Of a stretch of 64,000 nt of DNA, positions 1-11,744 are shown piece by piece. This DNA is from Siphonodentalium dalli (lineage: Eukaryota; Mollusca; Scaphopoda; Gadilida; Siphonodentaliidae), in assembly GCA_032622095.1 (NCBI GenBank), contig CP136064.1, positions 254,512,484 through 254,576,483 of the forward strand. Reading direction: 5' to 3'. Below the pieces are notes generated by a model. The model saw nothing but the letters and a program-made list of their open reading frames with translations. It did no database searches and was not told the DNA's origin. Made by a program: the position numbers and the translations under genes. Positions within the stretch are counted from its first letter, which is position 1. Each line of letters opens with the position of its first letter.

Positions 1-408
1 ATCCTGAATGGACAAAATATATCGATAAATACTGTATGATGTCTATACGATTTTGTTATTCATAACTCATAAACAATGAGTTCATAACCAAAATGGTTGT
101 GTACCTTATACTTTGGTTTTACCTGTATCGTCTCGTTACGTCTATAAATTATTATATTAAATGGAAAGTGAATATATGGAGAGTCGTGAGTGAGCTTAAT
201 TCAATGGGTCGAATAAAGCATTCCGGTGATTCCTTGGAGGAGAGCGTATATACACTTGGACCATTGCAACGCGCTTTTTCGTGGGAAGTTCACAGGAACA
301 ACTAAATCGTCTGCAACATCAGAACTCAGCTTCGATTATTGTAGTGTGTGTTCCGAACTGCACCCAAACGTCTTAAATTTTGAAAAACCTACATTGGCTC
401 CCAGTGCG

Positions 409-482
409 CGCACGAATTGAGTTCAAGTTAGCAAGGTTCTCGTTACGCACGAATTGAGTTCAAGTTAGCAAGGTTCTCGTTA
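409..482. repeat. 37-bp tandem duplication
   Basis: Two adjacent identical 37-bp copies (409-445 and 446-482), beginning CGCACGAATTGAGTTC. The identity suggests a recent duplication. No coding signal is seen in the surrounding 1-1000 beyond short open frames. Confidence 0.9.
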
Positions 483-1019
483 CTTTCATTCCTCTGCTCC
501 ATCATACATCTCGGACCTTCATACGTTGTATGCCCCAGGACGTGCTAACATATATACGTTCAAAGGAAAAGCAACTTCTGGCTGTTCCCGACAATTGAAC
601 TTCGGATGTTCACATATGCCACACAAAGACTTAGTGTTTGGAACTCCATTCCTCTCGACATTCATCGTTCGCATTCTTTTGTCATCGTCAAACAACGACT
701 GCAGACGCACCAATACAAGCTGTAGATAGTGGAATTGCATCATGCACCGTATCGATAAATTTGCTTGTGTGTTATTTTATATCTTCTAATGTGTGTACAT
801 GCATATAACCAGCATATAGAGTCCCAACCGCTTCGATTTACACCAGGGATGAAGCCCTATATAAATGGTATATAGTATTATACATGTAAACATGTCAGCA
901 GATACTCCAATGCGGACCGTACACTATGTGAATCACAATGACTTACTGAATGAATAACTTTTATAACAATGATTGCGCAACATCATTTTTTATATATCCA
1001 TCAGTGATTTTTCAAAGGT

Positions 1020-1290
1020 GGCAGGTATGGATTTTGGAGAAATTGTCACGTGACTTCCGGTTAGCAAATGTGTCGAAATTTCCAAAGCGCGGATTCGGAA
1101 ACGGACCATCGCGATGATGAACAAGAATTCCCTTGTGATTTTAGGCTTATTGGTTTCATCTAAACCAATTCCGCTAGTTAATGAAAACCAGCGAAGATAT
1201 CATGACACGGTATCTGACGTCATTTACTTCATTTCGAATTTGCGGGCCAGACTCCAGACAAGATTATCAAGATTGCACAATCCACAAAAA
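1020..1290 (+). repeat. dispersed repeat, copy 1
   Basis: This stretch aligns, with divergence, to the reverse complement of roughly 29780-30060. Shared blocks include CACGTGACTTCCG, GAAAACCAGCGAAGA, TGACGTCATTTAC and GGGCCAGA in the same order. It is an interspersed family of unknown class; no TIRs or coding region were recognised. Confidence 0.6.
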
Positions 1291-1870
1291 GTCCTGTAAT
1301 ATCGTCTCCGCCTGGACCACTGCACGATGTTACTTAATTTATTCTTAGCGTTATGTCGCAGATAAAAGGCAAATTTGAGGCACAGCATGTGTGGTTGCCC
1401 CACAACGTGTCACGTACGATTCGTATTAGAATCGGTTGACGATTGTTCAAATTATCGCGCTAGCTGTCAAAAAGTCATAAAATTTGAACGAGGGGCGTAA
1501 CTCATTATATACACGGTTGACTTGGTTCGAAAAGGAGAGAAATATGTACAATGACAGTCTGAAAATGAAACATGAAATGGGTTAATGGGTTCTCGCGATT
1601 TATTTTTGAATGAACATATCGAAATATTTGCACAAGTCCAAAAGTTTATAATAATTACAAATATATTTCGCAACTATGTTGCTACGACTGACGGGATTGA
1701 ACCATCACTTCATGCATCATGCACGGGTACAACATTAAACGGTACCATTATACACACTGTAACCAAATCCCTAATCATCATTAACGTCAAGTGGGCCAGG
1801 GGACTGGGTGGTCAGGCATACATGATATCATATGTACAACAGAAATAACAATGAATTGAATCCCATAAGT

Positions 1871-1940
1871 GCCTTATTTTCATATATAATGCCATATAAT
1901 CATATGCCTTATTTTCATATATAATGCCGTACAATCATAT
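1871..1940. repeat. 35-bp tandem duplication
   Basis: Two adjacent copies (1871-1905, 1906-1940) of an AT-rich 35-bp unit that differ at only two positions. No function is apparent. Confidence 0.85.
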
Positions 1941-2062
1941 GTCGGAAATGGCTACAAAAAGCATATTCCCTTACCCCTTACTGCTAAATCCATTTTCTCG
2001 ATCATGCTGTCTTAAATATATTAACAAGTGGTCGTCATAATTACTATGCCATAGTTAGTTAA

Positions 2063-2423
2063 GTCTTTACCCAACAGAACGGCCCTGTGCCAATGCATTC
2101 TCTTATATATGCGAGTCGACCATAGGTCGCCTCGCATATATAAGAGAATGCATTGGCTTAACACATTAAAAATTATAAAATTGTTAAAGAATGTAAGAAA
2201 AAATTGCCAATGCATTCTCTTATATATGCGAGGCGACCTATGGTCGACTCGCATATATAAGAGAATGCATTGGCACAGGGCATAACTGTAACTATCACAA
2301 TGTGGTCAAGGAGCCGGTTCCAATGATATCCATATTTGTATGGTTCTATTGAGACAGACCGAAGATATTTTAGGCTGTTGAGGCTTTATTTGGCCGGTTT
2401 TGGCCGGTTTGTTGGGTAAAGGG
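2063..2423. mobile_element. TTAA-flanked TIR element (piggyBac-like, non-autonomous)
   Basis: The element is bounded by TTAA at 2059-2062 and at 2424-2427. Its ends form a terminal inverted repeat of about 22 bp with four mismatches: GTCTTTACCCAACAGAACGG on the left, and CCCTTTACCCAACAAACCGG when the right end is reverse-complemented. A TTAA target duplication with CCCTTT-type ends is typical of piggyBac and related superfamilies. There is no transposase, so it would depend on one elsewhere. It carries the double hairpin at 2083-2280 inside it, which may be a second, nested element. Confidence 0.6.
2083..2280. repeat. double-hairpin foldback element (copy 1)
   Basis: Outer ends are CCCTGTGCC and GGCACAGGG. 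Inside lie two 69-bp palindromes, 2089-2157 and 2206-2274, which are also inverted copies of each other, separated by an AT-rich spacer. Each arm reads GCCAATGCATTCTCTTATAT and pairs almost perfectly with its partner. Related copies lie at about 7258, 9669, 21976, 22260, 22550 and 27285. Short open frames across it are by-products of the palindrome. Confidence 0.85.
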
Positions 2424-2429
2424 TTAAGT

Positions 2430-3285
2430 CGCCCGTCAATTTTATCGCAAAATGAGTCAACCAAGCTCTACCAGCGTCGTTGATAATCATCTCTCGGAGT
2501 TATCTACCTGAACACATTAACACGTGAAGGTCTCAAGGCGGTTGATCTGTAACTAACATGCATTCCTATTGTGTCATGCTCACATAAACGTTCACTAGGA
2601 TAACTGTCTTAGTGTGCATGAAATAAATGTAAGTATATACAAATGAATTGTATTCATATCAATAACACGATCTATGTGTGAGCGAATGAGCTTAACTCCT
2701 ATATGTTGTGTATTTCCACGGTCGAGCAAAATTCCGAGCGATCGTGAAACTAAACGAAAGATGTCAACAATTGGCTCCTTCTGTTATGTGGCGCCACCAT
2801 GTGCGATGAATATCATTTTGTAATAGTTTGTTCACAATTTAGCGAATGGCGTATGAAAAGGTGTTGTTGAATCGATATAGAAACATCTACCGAGATAGTC
2901 TTGTTATTGTTTATTAACTTCTTATGATGTTCAAACAACTTTGAAACTTCATACAAATCGGACTGAAGCAATGGTGGGCCTTGCTGACTTATTATTATGC
3001 TGGTGGGCCTTGTTGAATTGATATGATATTGGTGGGGCTAACTTAAGCTGTTAAGAAAATTTACCATTTTTAAGAAATAAAACTGTCAATTTTGCAGTGG
3101 TTGTCTGCCCAGTGTGAAGCAATATCGGTATATATTTCATTGTGATCATATAGCTGCTATGGTGTTTGCAAAACGACCAAAATAGCTATCTTGGTAATGG
3201 TCGGTTTGGAACCGCCAACCCAGCCATTATGAACATTATGCGTACAAACAATAAGTATACGTTGATAAATGTTGTATGCAAATGA
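2430..3285. other. non-coding stretch
   Basis: No splice-bounded open frame, RNA gene or clear element was seen. A short motif GGTGGGCCTTG recurs near 2974 and 3001 with a weaker copy near 3032. Confidence 0.4.
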
Positions 3286-3289
3286 TGGC

Positions 3290-3440
3290 TTCGCCTCCGT
3301 TCGTTCAGATTAGCCAAAGGCCGCGAAAGTAACAACTTCAGAATCTTGCGAGTCCGTTGGCCCCGCATCTCAGCAATTTAGCAGGACCCACCCGCATCAT
3401 ATGAACTTAGCAGGACCACTAAACAGGAGTGCGGCCACTG
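3290..3440. repeat. dispersed repeat, copy 1 of a local pair
   Basis: It shares ordered blocks (CGTTCAGATTAG, CCGCGAAA, GCAGGACCCACC, GGACCA) with 4645-4815. The second copy follows an ATACTC microsatellite. Open frames here are short and unsupported. Confidence 0.55.
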
Positions 3441-3686
3441 TAAGCTAAAATGTTTACTATACCGTAGCGACAAGGAACTGCACTGGCGTCACACCAATGG
3501 ATAGTGCAGTAATTCCTCTGTATCTCAAATCAACCTGGAATATGCGGATAAATCACATATATATACATGCAGATTTTTTTCTTAAAAAAATAATGGACGA
3601 ATGTAGCTTTATAATACTTTATATAATTATGCAATCAACGTCGATCTTCGATTGATCGATGCGCATATATATATATATAGAAGGCG

Positions 3687-3754
3687 AGTGGACGAACAAC
3701 ATAATAGTATAATTCCACGAAACGGAATAATAATGTGTATGTTGTTCGTCCACT
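3687..3754. repeat. hairpin, 17-bp arms
   Basis: AGTGGACGAACAACATA at 3687-3703 pairs perfectly with 3738-3754 across a 34-base loop. An AT microsatellite lies just before it at about 3665-3680. Probably a small foldback element. Confidence 0.8.
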
Positions 3755-4463
3755 GAGAATTGTATACGCTCATATATCCATCGAAAAACGAAGTTGATTA
3801 TACTTAGGTTACAAACAAAGAAACTTGACTTGCATCTATCTAGTGGTAATCCATCTCAGAAAGTTAATAGACAAAACGGGATTTTCCGCTGGGCGATTTC
3901 CGAATCTGGTTGAAGTGCCGAAAATAGGTTCACCAAAATTGACAACGATCGAGAAAATTTCCGAAGTCTACGAGCTATCCCCGATCTATCCATGATTGGC
4001 TCAGTAATGTCAGGTCGCGCAATGAATACTATAATGAGGTGAGTGAATACAGAAATAGAAAACAGATCAGAATTATCGACTGATTTCACCGCTATAAAAA
4101 GCATAATAATGACGTTTTGTCTGGAACCCTGCATACATCTTTGCTTGTTTACTGGTAAGAACACGATGGGACAGCATGCCCCTATCGTACAAAGGGCCAG
4201 CGGTTCCTGCAACACTGTGAAGACTCATGGAGGGAGCCTGTTTCATCTAATTTTGTATAATGTTGTAATTCTCGCGGGGTTTGGCTGATCTGGATTTATC
4301 AAAGAATAGTCATTGGCTGTATGAAACATTCAAAACCCGATATACTTTAAAATGGTGCTGCTACTCGCAAAACGACAAATTAGCCATCTTAATTTATGTT
4401 TGTTTAGAACAAAATATACACATTATTAAAATATTTTATAACAGTTACGTCTTTGAATGTGTG

Positions 4464-4644
4464 TATACTCAATTACTAATATACTCAATTACTCATATAC
4501 TCAATTACTCATATACTCAATTACTCATATACTCATATACTCCTATACTCAATGACTCATATACTCATATACTCATATACTCATATACTCATATACTCAT
4601 ATACTCAATTATTCATATACTCATATACTCAATTACTCATATAC
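4464..4644 (+). repeat. ATACTC/ATTACTC microsatellite
   Basis: Imperfect tandem hexamers ATACTC mixed with CAATTACTCAT variants over about 180 bp. The long open frame through it results from the 6-bp period and is not a gene. Confidence 0.9.
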
Positions 4645-4815
4645 CGGCTTTTCTCCGATTCGTTCAGATTAGAAAATCACCGCGAAAATGACAACTTTTA
4701 ATAAAATAACGGTACTTTTTATTAACAACATCAGTTATCCATACCAGCACATTAGCAGTATAGCAGGACCCACCAACAGTTTAGCAAATGATCAGCACCA
4801 CCTGACCAGGGGTAT
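4645..4815. repeat. dispersed repeat, copy 2 of a local pair
   Basis: Partner of 3290-3440, with the same ordered blocks ending in the GCAGGACCCACC region. It directly abuts the ATACTC microsatellite, which may have grown from the element's edge. Confidence 0.5.
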
Positions 4816-5505
4816 ATTAGGTTCCAGACATTCAGTTACAACAAATGTGTTAAATTTGATTGCACATTACTATTGGTCACTCCAAATAATGAAATGGAAA
4901 AACAAACCTGTAAAGAGTTCTATATTCTACAATTCTGCAATATAATGATATGAATTCGCACGAAAATGTACTCACTCCATTGAAGACGGTGACATAATAC
5001 TTCATGATTGAGTCAAGCGCATGCGCGTGTAGTTGTGCGTCCGTTCCGTCTGTTCTCCGTTCTTTCCAACTAAAATATTAAAGGACGATAACAAGTTATG
5101 GTATAACTGGCGCTGAAAGGGTAGTTTTCCGTAATATTTCGGTTACATTCACTATCTCCCGTTGGCTACATGAATAGCGCAACTCTCTGATCGGGAGGTC
5201 TTAATGTATAATGTCCATCCTTCCACCGAAATTATGGCTTGCTATGTGTACAATGTTTACAATATGTTTTCACTCTGGCCGGCGCTACCCAACAGAATAT
5301 CTTGTATCAGTCCACTATGGACTTGTTTCATAATCTAATAAGTCCACTATGAACCTATATGTCAATATTTAGGTCCGATGTGAACCTTTTTCCCACGAGG
5401 ATATGCTGTGTTCATACAGCATCAACTCGTTATTGATTGTTTTGTTTTAGTAGATTGCCTACTAGTTTGTAGTTATCCGCATATATTTCGCACACTACAT
5501 CTGAA

Positions 5506-5579
5506 GTGTTAGGTAGATAATTTATAAATAATATGCATGGATGCCCATTTATATAAATTATTTTCAGTGCGTCTAACAC
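5506..5579. repeat. imperfect hairpin (small foldback)
   Basis: Ends GTGTTAG and CTAACAC with AT-rich inner arms (ATAATTTATAAAT against ATTTATATAAATTAT). Class not identified. Confidence 0.55.
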
Positions 5580-5706
5580 CGAACCGAGTCGTTGTGTTGA
5601 CATGTGCTCGAAAAAAAGTTAATACATGACTTTGGTTATCTGGTATCGTGTCACCTATTGTCACCACACCCAATAGACATCAACAGGTAAACACAAATGT
5701 CCGTAC

Positions 5707-5797
5707 AATTTATATATAGTGTAGTCGAGCACTGCCAGCACTTCCACAATGTTCGTCGGTGTCGTACTCCTCTTGCTTCTCGAATCGGTGGTCGCCT
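5707..5797 (-). CDS. M12B metalloprotease exon: furin site and start of catalytic domain
   Basis: Exon of a secreted ADAM/ADAMTS-like zinc metalloprotease. The acceptor is strong: a pyrimidine-rich tract ending TTTCTCATTTCAG just before 5797. The frame gives a dibasic maturation site SRSKR followed by IVEVLAVLDYTIYKLY, which matches the first beta-strand of M12B (reprolysin) catalytic domains. Known family behaviour is that furin cleaves after the R-x-K-R and frees the active enzyme. The exon begins with two bases that complete the single base left by the exon ending at 9924, so the phase fits. The donor is uncertain: GTACGG after 5707 is one choice, and the frame stays open for about 45 more bases. 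The HExxH zinc site was not found downstream in this window. Confidence 0.6.
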
Positions 5798-5814
5798 CTG
5801 AAATGAGAAACAGA

Positions 5815-7250
5815 GCAACCCAGTTTTAACAAAAACAAAAACAGCTAAACAAAACAAGAAATCAAGCTCTGAGATGTATACCTCAATCCATGTCACCTGA
5901 ATCCGTCCCAGGCGCCGCTAAGATATCGCATCTGAAGGGATTTACATTTGTTCCAGCTCACGGATTGTATAACACTTGTAACGAATGTTACGCATGCAAC
6001 CGAGTATACGTCAACATATATCAAACACGCCCACGCGGACCCGACAAACTGAAGGAAACCCACCTAACGGAGAGTACGCGTTTGCGCGATAGAGGTCGCG
6101 GGCCCCTTCTATCAGACACAACAAGTTGTGTGACTTTCGGGCAGGCTTTGTACGTCCTGGTGGGGTGGTAATTATGCCTGAAATTTCTCTCCACCGAAAA
6201 AAAATTTGGCTGGAGAACACAGGTGGCTCAGTTTGATAGGAACACGACGATAATTATCCTATGCATAAAGTACATTCACTGGATGTCGATACCACGGAAG
6301 TATCTAAATTTTATGAAATCAGACCTATAATTCAGATTTTTTATTCTTCAAATTGTGAGGCAAAAGGTTTGTTGGGTGAGAGATTAGTGTTATAATATTA
6401 GCTTTCATCAAAGTATGCGTGTCCTATTTGGCAATTAATGTTGGTGTCGTTTTTGACAGTTCGTATGAAAGTATAAGCTACTAATTTATTGTTTCTCCAA
6501 ACTTCTTATGAATGGCGAACTCTTTGTATTGATATTAGCTTCAGGCCAAGTAATTGTTTCAATATAGCGCATTGTCAAACACTGAAGCATCGAACTTAAA
6601 TTGTCGACGCCTATGATCGTATAAACCGTATAACGTTAATATTTAGATTCTTGGTTGGCGCATAATACATGTAGTATATAATGGATTAGTTATTCCGTGT
6701 CGACAAAAGAGAGACAGGGACTCATCGGGCGGAAACTGACACGTAAATAGCTCAATATAGTATAAAACAAACTAATGTTAAAGTGAGCTAACTCCCAAGC
6801 GGAGACTATAACACTATTTTTGACAGTTTGATATAGGAGCAAGTCAACAACGGTATTGCATCAGATGCTGGTTAAACTTCAGACATAACAGTTACTGGGT
6901 TTAATGGCTTTGGCTAAGTGCAAATCGAGCACCCGGCTTAAGTTGGAGTTAATTGTTCATTGCTCGGCATATTACTGGACATAACACACACATGACCTGA
7001 CTGTGTAGATTGATCATGCTCATGTTACCTTCTGTAAACTAGCCTCAAACTGGAGCTCTTGTTGGACTAGTCGTACCACGATATGTAGGGTTCAACACAT
7101 CTCCTACAACCCGCACATAATCTAAGCGCAAGGCTGCAAACGCACTCGAGGACAGCTCCACGAGGACAGTTTTGAATGTGAACATAAGTAGAAGTGATAG
7201 ACCAGTCAAAGCGTTAAACCCTCCGTGACGGGAGCTGCGCTTGTGCAGCA
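5815..7250. other. intron of the M12B gene, no clear feature
   Basis: Part of the ~4.1-kb intron between the exons at 9924 and 5797. Several 60-90 residue open frames exist on both strands, but none has splice signals or a recognisable domain. Confidence 0.45.
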
Positions 7251-7415
7251 TTAAATATCATGTGCCAGTGCATTATCTTATTTCATATGCGAGTCTTATA
7301 TAGGGAACCTCGCTTATATAAGAGCATAAACTGAATTGCATGATCAAGGTAAATAGTGTTAGGCCAATGCAATCCCTTATATATGATAGGCTCCCTACGG
7401 GACTGCAATGCCACA
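7205..7415. repeat. degenerate foldback element copies left of the 59-bp array
   Basis: 7205-7258 resembles one array unit (GACGGGAGCTGC..TGCAGCAT). It is followed by a decayed hairpin (GCCAGTGCATTATCTTAT to CGCTTATATAAGAG) and another half-hairpin at 7362-7415. The downstream sequence TTTTCGCAAACTTTCATGAA is matched by TTTTCGTAAACTTCCTGGAA after the array, so the array sits inside or between copies of one element family. Confidence 0.65.
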
Positions 7416-7957
7416 TAGTTTTCGCAAACTTTCATGAAGCTCCAGCCATGGTATGGTTAACAATAGCTAATAATTGTATACGGATTTAAGTAATGGAATC
7501 TCGAATTTCAGCAAGAAACTCTAATGGTCGTTCATGTTTAGTATATTCCGTATATTCTAACATGAAGCGCGTTCAGCCCGCCACACACATGAGCATTATT
7601 ACAAAGCATTATCTCTTGCGAGTCGAATTTCTTCTCATATCTACGCAATAGTGCTCAGCATCAGCCCTTCCTCTGATTGCAACCATGGTCACATGACCGT
7701 CATGTCAGATGACTAGACACGTGATCGAGCATTTTAAAATATTCTTGAAAATGGCACTTTTAATATGTGAGAATTGAAAGCAGTTGATTGATCTTGGTCT
7801 GGGCGAATTTTCGCAAAATAAGACCTTTAACGGCATGTTCCAGAAAAAGTAGAAGCCGGGTTAATTTAAATAATTCGGGCCACAATGAGCCACGATGCCG
7901 CACCGATTTCAGTATCTTCCAAAAATCGCACCGGGGATCAAACTAAGCCCATGCACT

Positions 7958-9668
7958 GCATGTGGATAACCAGGACTGAACTCATGACGGGAGTTTCACT
8001 GCTGCATCATTAACGAGCATGTGGATAACCAGGACTGAACTCATGACGGGAGTTTCACTGCTGCATCATTAACGAGCATGTGGATAACCAGGACTGAACT
8101 CATGACGGGAGTTTCACTGCTGCATCATTAACGAGCATGTGGATAACCAGGAGTGAACTCATGACGGGAGTTTCACTGCTGCATCATTAACGAGCATGTG
8201 GATAACCAGGACTGAACTCATGACGGGAGTTTCACTGCTGCATCATTAACGAGCATGTGGATAACCAGGAATGAGCTCATGACTGGAGTTTCACTGCTGC
8301 ATCATTAACGAGCATGTGGATAACCAGGACTGAACTCATGACGGGAGTTTCACTGCTGCATCATTAACGAGCATGTGGATAACCAGGACTGAACTCATGA
8401 CGGGAGTTTCACTGCTGCATCATTAACGAGCATGTGGATAACCAGGACTGAACTCATGACGGGAGTTTCACTGCTGCATCATTAACGAGCATGTGGATAA
8501 CCAGGAATGAGCTCATGACGGGAGTTTCACTGCTGCATCATTAACGAGCATGTGGATAACCAGGACTGAACTCATGACGGGAGTTTCACTGCTGCATCAT
8601 TAACGAGCATGTGGATAACCAGGAATGAGCTCAAGACGGGAGTTTCACTGCTGCATCATTAACGAGCATGTGGATAACCAGGACTTAACTCATGACGGGA
8701 GTTTCACTGCTGCATCATTAACGAGCATGTGGATAACCAGGACTGAACTCATGACGGGAGTTTCACTGCTGCATCATTAACGAGCATGTGGATAACCAGG
8801 AATGAGCTCATGACGGGAGTTTCACTGCTGCATCATTAACGAGCATGTGGATAACCAGGAATGAGCTCATGACGGGAGTTTCACTGCTGCATCATTAACG
8901 AACATGTGGATAACCAGGAATGAGCTCATGACGGGAGTTTCACTGCTGCATCATTAACGAGCATGTGGATAACCAGGAATGAGCTCATGACGGGAGTTTC
9001 ACTGCTGCATCATTAACGAGCATGTGGATAACCAGGAATGAGCTCATGACGGGAGTTTCACTGCTGCATCATTAACGAGCATGTGGATAACCAGGAATGA
9101 GCTCATGACGGGAGTTTCACTGCTGCATCATTAACGAGCATGTGGATAACCAGGAATGAGCTCATGACGGGAGTTTCACTGCTGCATCATTAACGAGCAT
9201 GTGGATAACCAGGAATGAGCTCATGACGGGAGTTTCACTGCTGCATCATTAACGAGCATGTGGATAACCAGGACTGAACTCATGACGGGAGTTTCACTGC
9301 TGCATCATTAACGAGCATGTGGATAACCAGGACTGAACTCATGACGGGAGTTTCACTGCTGCATCATTAACGAGCTTGTGGATAACCAGGAATGAGCTCA
9401 TGACGGGAGTTTCACTGCTGCATCATTAACGAGCATGTGGATAACCAGGAATTAGCTCATGACGGGAGTTTCACTGCTGCATCATTAACGAGCATGTGGA
9501 TAACCAGGAATTAGCTCATGACGGGAGTTTCACTGCTGCATCATTAACGAGCATGTGGATAACCAGGAATGAGCTCATGACGGGAGTTTCACTGCTGCAT
9601 CATTAACGAGCATGTGGATAACCAGGACTGAACTCATGACGGGAGTTTCACTGCTGCATCATTAACGA
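7958..9668 (+). repeat. 59-bp minisatellite, 29 copies
   Basis: Exactly 29 units of 59 bp (7958 + 29x59 = 9669) run head to tail. Each starts GCATGTGGATAACCAGGA and ends CATCATTAACGA. Two main variants alternate, ACTGAACTC and AATGAGCTC; units 15-22 are a block of eight of the second type, which shows local amplification. The unit core CATGACGGGAGTTTCACTGC resembles single-copy sequence at about 7215 and, inverted, at 22040-22090, next to the same foldback family. The array lies in an intron of the M12B protease gene. No stop-free frame or protein is implied. Confidence 0.95.
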
Positions 9669-9760
9669 GCATGTGCCAGTGAATTATCTTATATATACGA
9701 GTCTCCTTGTGGGAGGCTGGCATATATATGAAAATGCATTTGGACAGGGTTTTCGTAAAC
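9669..9760. repeat. foldback element copy right of the array
   Basis: The last array unit runs straight into GTGCCAGTGAATTATCTTAT, then a decayed palindrome (ACGAGTCTCC..GGAGGCTGGC) and ATGCATTTGGACAGGG. This matches the left flank at 7258-7415 and the intact hairpins elsewhere. Confidence 0.65.
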
Positions 9761-9923
9761 TTCCTGGAAGCTCCAGTCATGGAAGAGTTAATAATGACAA
9801 AGATGAGTGTAACATTTACGCGTTTTTGTTATTTCCAAGTTGCCAATGAAAGTTGCCTTTGATCAATGTGACACGGTCATTCGGTATATATTGTGGTGTG
9901 GGTCCATTTTCAGTCCAACCAAC

Positions 9924-10044
9924 CTGTAAATACGTCATTGAATCCGATCGCTTCATCTATCTCCCGGACGACATAGGTGTTTGTCGTTGACTCTTCGGTC
10001 TTGGTGATGGAGTATTCGACCTCGTCTTTTATAAAGGTCCCGAG
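9924..10044 (-). CDS. M12B metalloprotease exon: end of prodomain
   Basis: A 121-bp exon with acceptor TACTTTATTTCAG before 10044 and donor ACAG/GTTGG after 9924. The translation begins LGTFIKDEVEYSITKTEE and ends IGFNDVFT plus one base. The G-T/I-x-x-D..Y.I pattern is typical of the last part of M12B propeptides, where a short strand precedes the furin site. Start phase 0 joins directly to the exon ending at 11342; end phase 1 joins to the exon starting at 5797. The preceding 72 bases to a possible donor at 10116 could be a very short intron, so an extra exon around 10117-10200 is not excluded. Confidence 0.6.
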
Positions 10045-11341
10045 CTGAAATAAAGTATGCGTTGTAACGAGAGACTTGAGATTCCAACATTATTAGCTAT
10101 TGTGGTCGCAATTACCGGGAACGTGGCAACAACGGGTTGGGTCTTTTGACGTCGACGTATGCCTTCGATGGAAGTTCCAAGTTCAGGTGAAGCAAACTAT
10201 CCCTGTCGTCATGGCCATGTGTGCAAACGGTGGGTGTCAGGGTATATCTGATTGTCGAAGACACTAGCTGTTGTCATACATATTGTCACCGATGGTTGAT
10301 TAGACATGTATATCATTCACAATCAGGCAGACCAGCTCATTGTAGATCATGGGTTGGCTGGTAGGGAGAATATTATATGTGTGCTTTCATCGAATTTTCG
10401 TGATCTTTTTACCTCTGGTGATGTCACCAATGGCAAAAAGGATATTTTTGACCCAGTAGGTACATTAGAACCCAAAATATTAGCTGTTAACATATTTTTT
10501 CTGAACAATACACATTATGGTACATGAAAATACCAAAGAAGTTAAGTTATGGGATGCACGGTGGGTCCTACCAGCTCATGGATTATAATTGAGCGGGAAA
10601 GTAAAATGAAAATGGCATGCACGCCTGACCAATACAGGTTGAACTTATTCTGGTATTTGTATTTTCCAGCCAGTATTTAGTCTGGAATGTGTTGTTTTAT
10701 GTCAAACAGTCGGATACTTGCCTACAATTGCGATCGAACTTGGAAATCGGGTTCGGGAGGGTGCAGTTGAAAATGATAAAGTAGGCACCACAATGGGGAC
10801 ACACTCTGCCACAATTGACATAATTTATTATACTTTTAATTTACAGTTGTACAAGTTATACCAATTTAAAAGAACCCTCCATTTATATGCATAAGCATTA
10901 TGAACAAACTGCATGTTTAATGATTTGCACTTTCTTACTATATTGGCAGCAAGATAACATATTATGAAGATAGTTCTTGACTGCCAGACTGTCTCTCGTC
11001 TACATATAGTTAATAAGGACATTAAAAATAGCTAGTTCTCTTCTAATAGTATATTTAAACGTGAAGAAAAAACAAATGTATCATGACTAACGACGTCGTT
11101 TAATTGCGCATGGCAACCATCTGTATCGTCACGAAGTTTATCGTTGCTACGCTCTAACTGATTATTACTGATCTACTGATCTGCTACTATAGCCGAACCG
11201 AATTCACATGCTCATGTCAACATATTGTGACCAGGTGAGCTATAATCCTACTGATATAAGGGCAAAACTTATACGAATAGCTTCATTGAAATACATGTGT
11301 GCCAGCTGGTTATTTGCATATATGCGTGTACATATACTCAC

Positions 11342-11431
11342 GATCTCCTCATCCGATTGCTCTGCGTCATCTGACGTCACGATCGTGATGGCGGCTCCGT
11401 TGACCACATCTTGGTATGCTCGAATAGATCC
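11342..11431 (-). CDS. M12B metalloprotease exon: prodomain, middle
   Basis: A 90-bp, 30-codon exon in phase 0 at both ends, with acceptor CTGTTTTGTCTTTGTACAAG and donor GAGATC/GTGAGT. It encodes GSIRAYQDVVNGAAITIV followed by an acidic tail ending SDEEI. Joined to its neighbours it reads ..NQ-GSIRAYQ..EEI-LGTF.., which fits the M12B propeptide pattern (tyrosine, glycine-rich turn, hydrophobic strand, then GTF). The polypyrimidine tract is supplied by a 36-bp tandem repeat at 11441-11584. Confidence 0.6.
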
Positions 11432-11440
11432 CTTGTACAA

Positions 11441-11584
11441 AGACAAAACAGTTAAGGTGAGTCATAATCTCCATGGAAACAAAACAGTTAATTCGAGTCA
11501 TAATCTCCATGGAGACAAAACAGTTAAGTCGAGTCATAATATCCATGGAGACAAAACAGTAAAGCTGAGTCATAATCTCGATAG
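11441..11584 (-). repeat. 36-bp tandem repeat, four copies, at a splice acceptor
   Basis: Units at 11441, 11477, 11513 and 11549, consensus starting AGACAAAACAGTTAA and ending CTCCATGG. The period of 36 keeps frames open on both strands, which explains the ORFs seen here. On the minus strand each unit carries CTGTTTTGTCT; the last supplies the pyrimidine tract of the exon starting at 11431. Confidence 0.9.
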
Positions 11585-11744
11585 AGCAAAATTGAAAATA
11601 GCAATAAGTGTATATTGTCTACGGCGTCTACATACATAGTTTAGTTAGTTTATCTTTCCCTTATGGTATAACTAGATGAAACAGGCTCGTTTGTGCGGTT
11701 CGTGCGCATTTTGATAGTTTAAACATTTTGAATTAAAGCCACAT

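Noticed and set aside
519-743. Minus-strand frame with several cysteines (MNVERNGVPNTKSLCGICE..)
   Set aside because: An overlapping plus frame is equally open, and there is no splice site or recognisable domain.
7958-9668. Possible CRISPR-like array
   Set aside because: Units are continuous 59-bp tandem copies with no unique spacers, in a eukaryotic intron.
10116-10250. Extra protease exon on the minus strand (donor CCCG/GTAATT at 10116)
   Set aside because: Two frames are open here. One would join in phase to the exon at 10044, but the candidate acceptors lack pyrimidine tracts and the neighbouring exons already join in phase without it. Left open rather than annotated.
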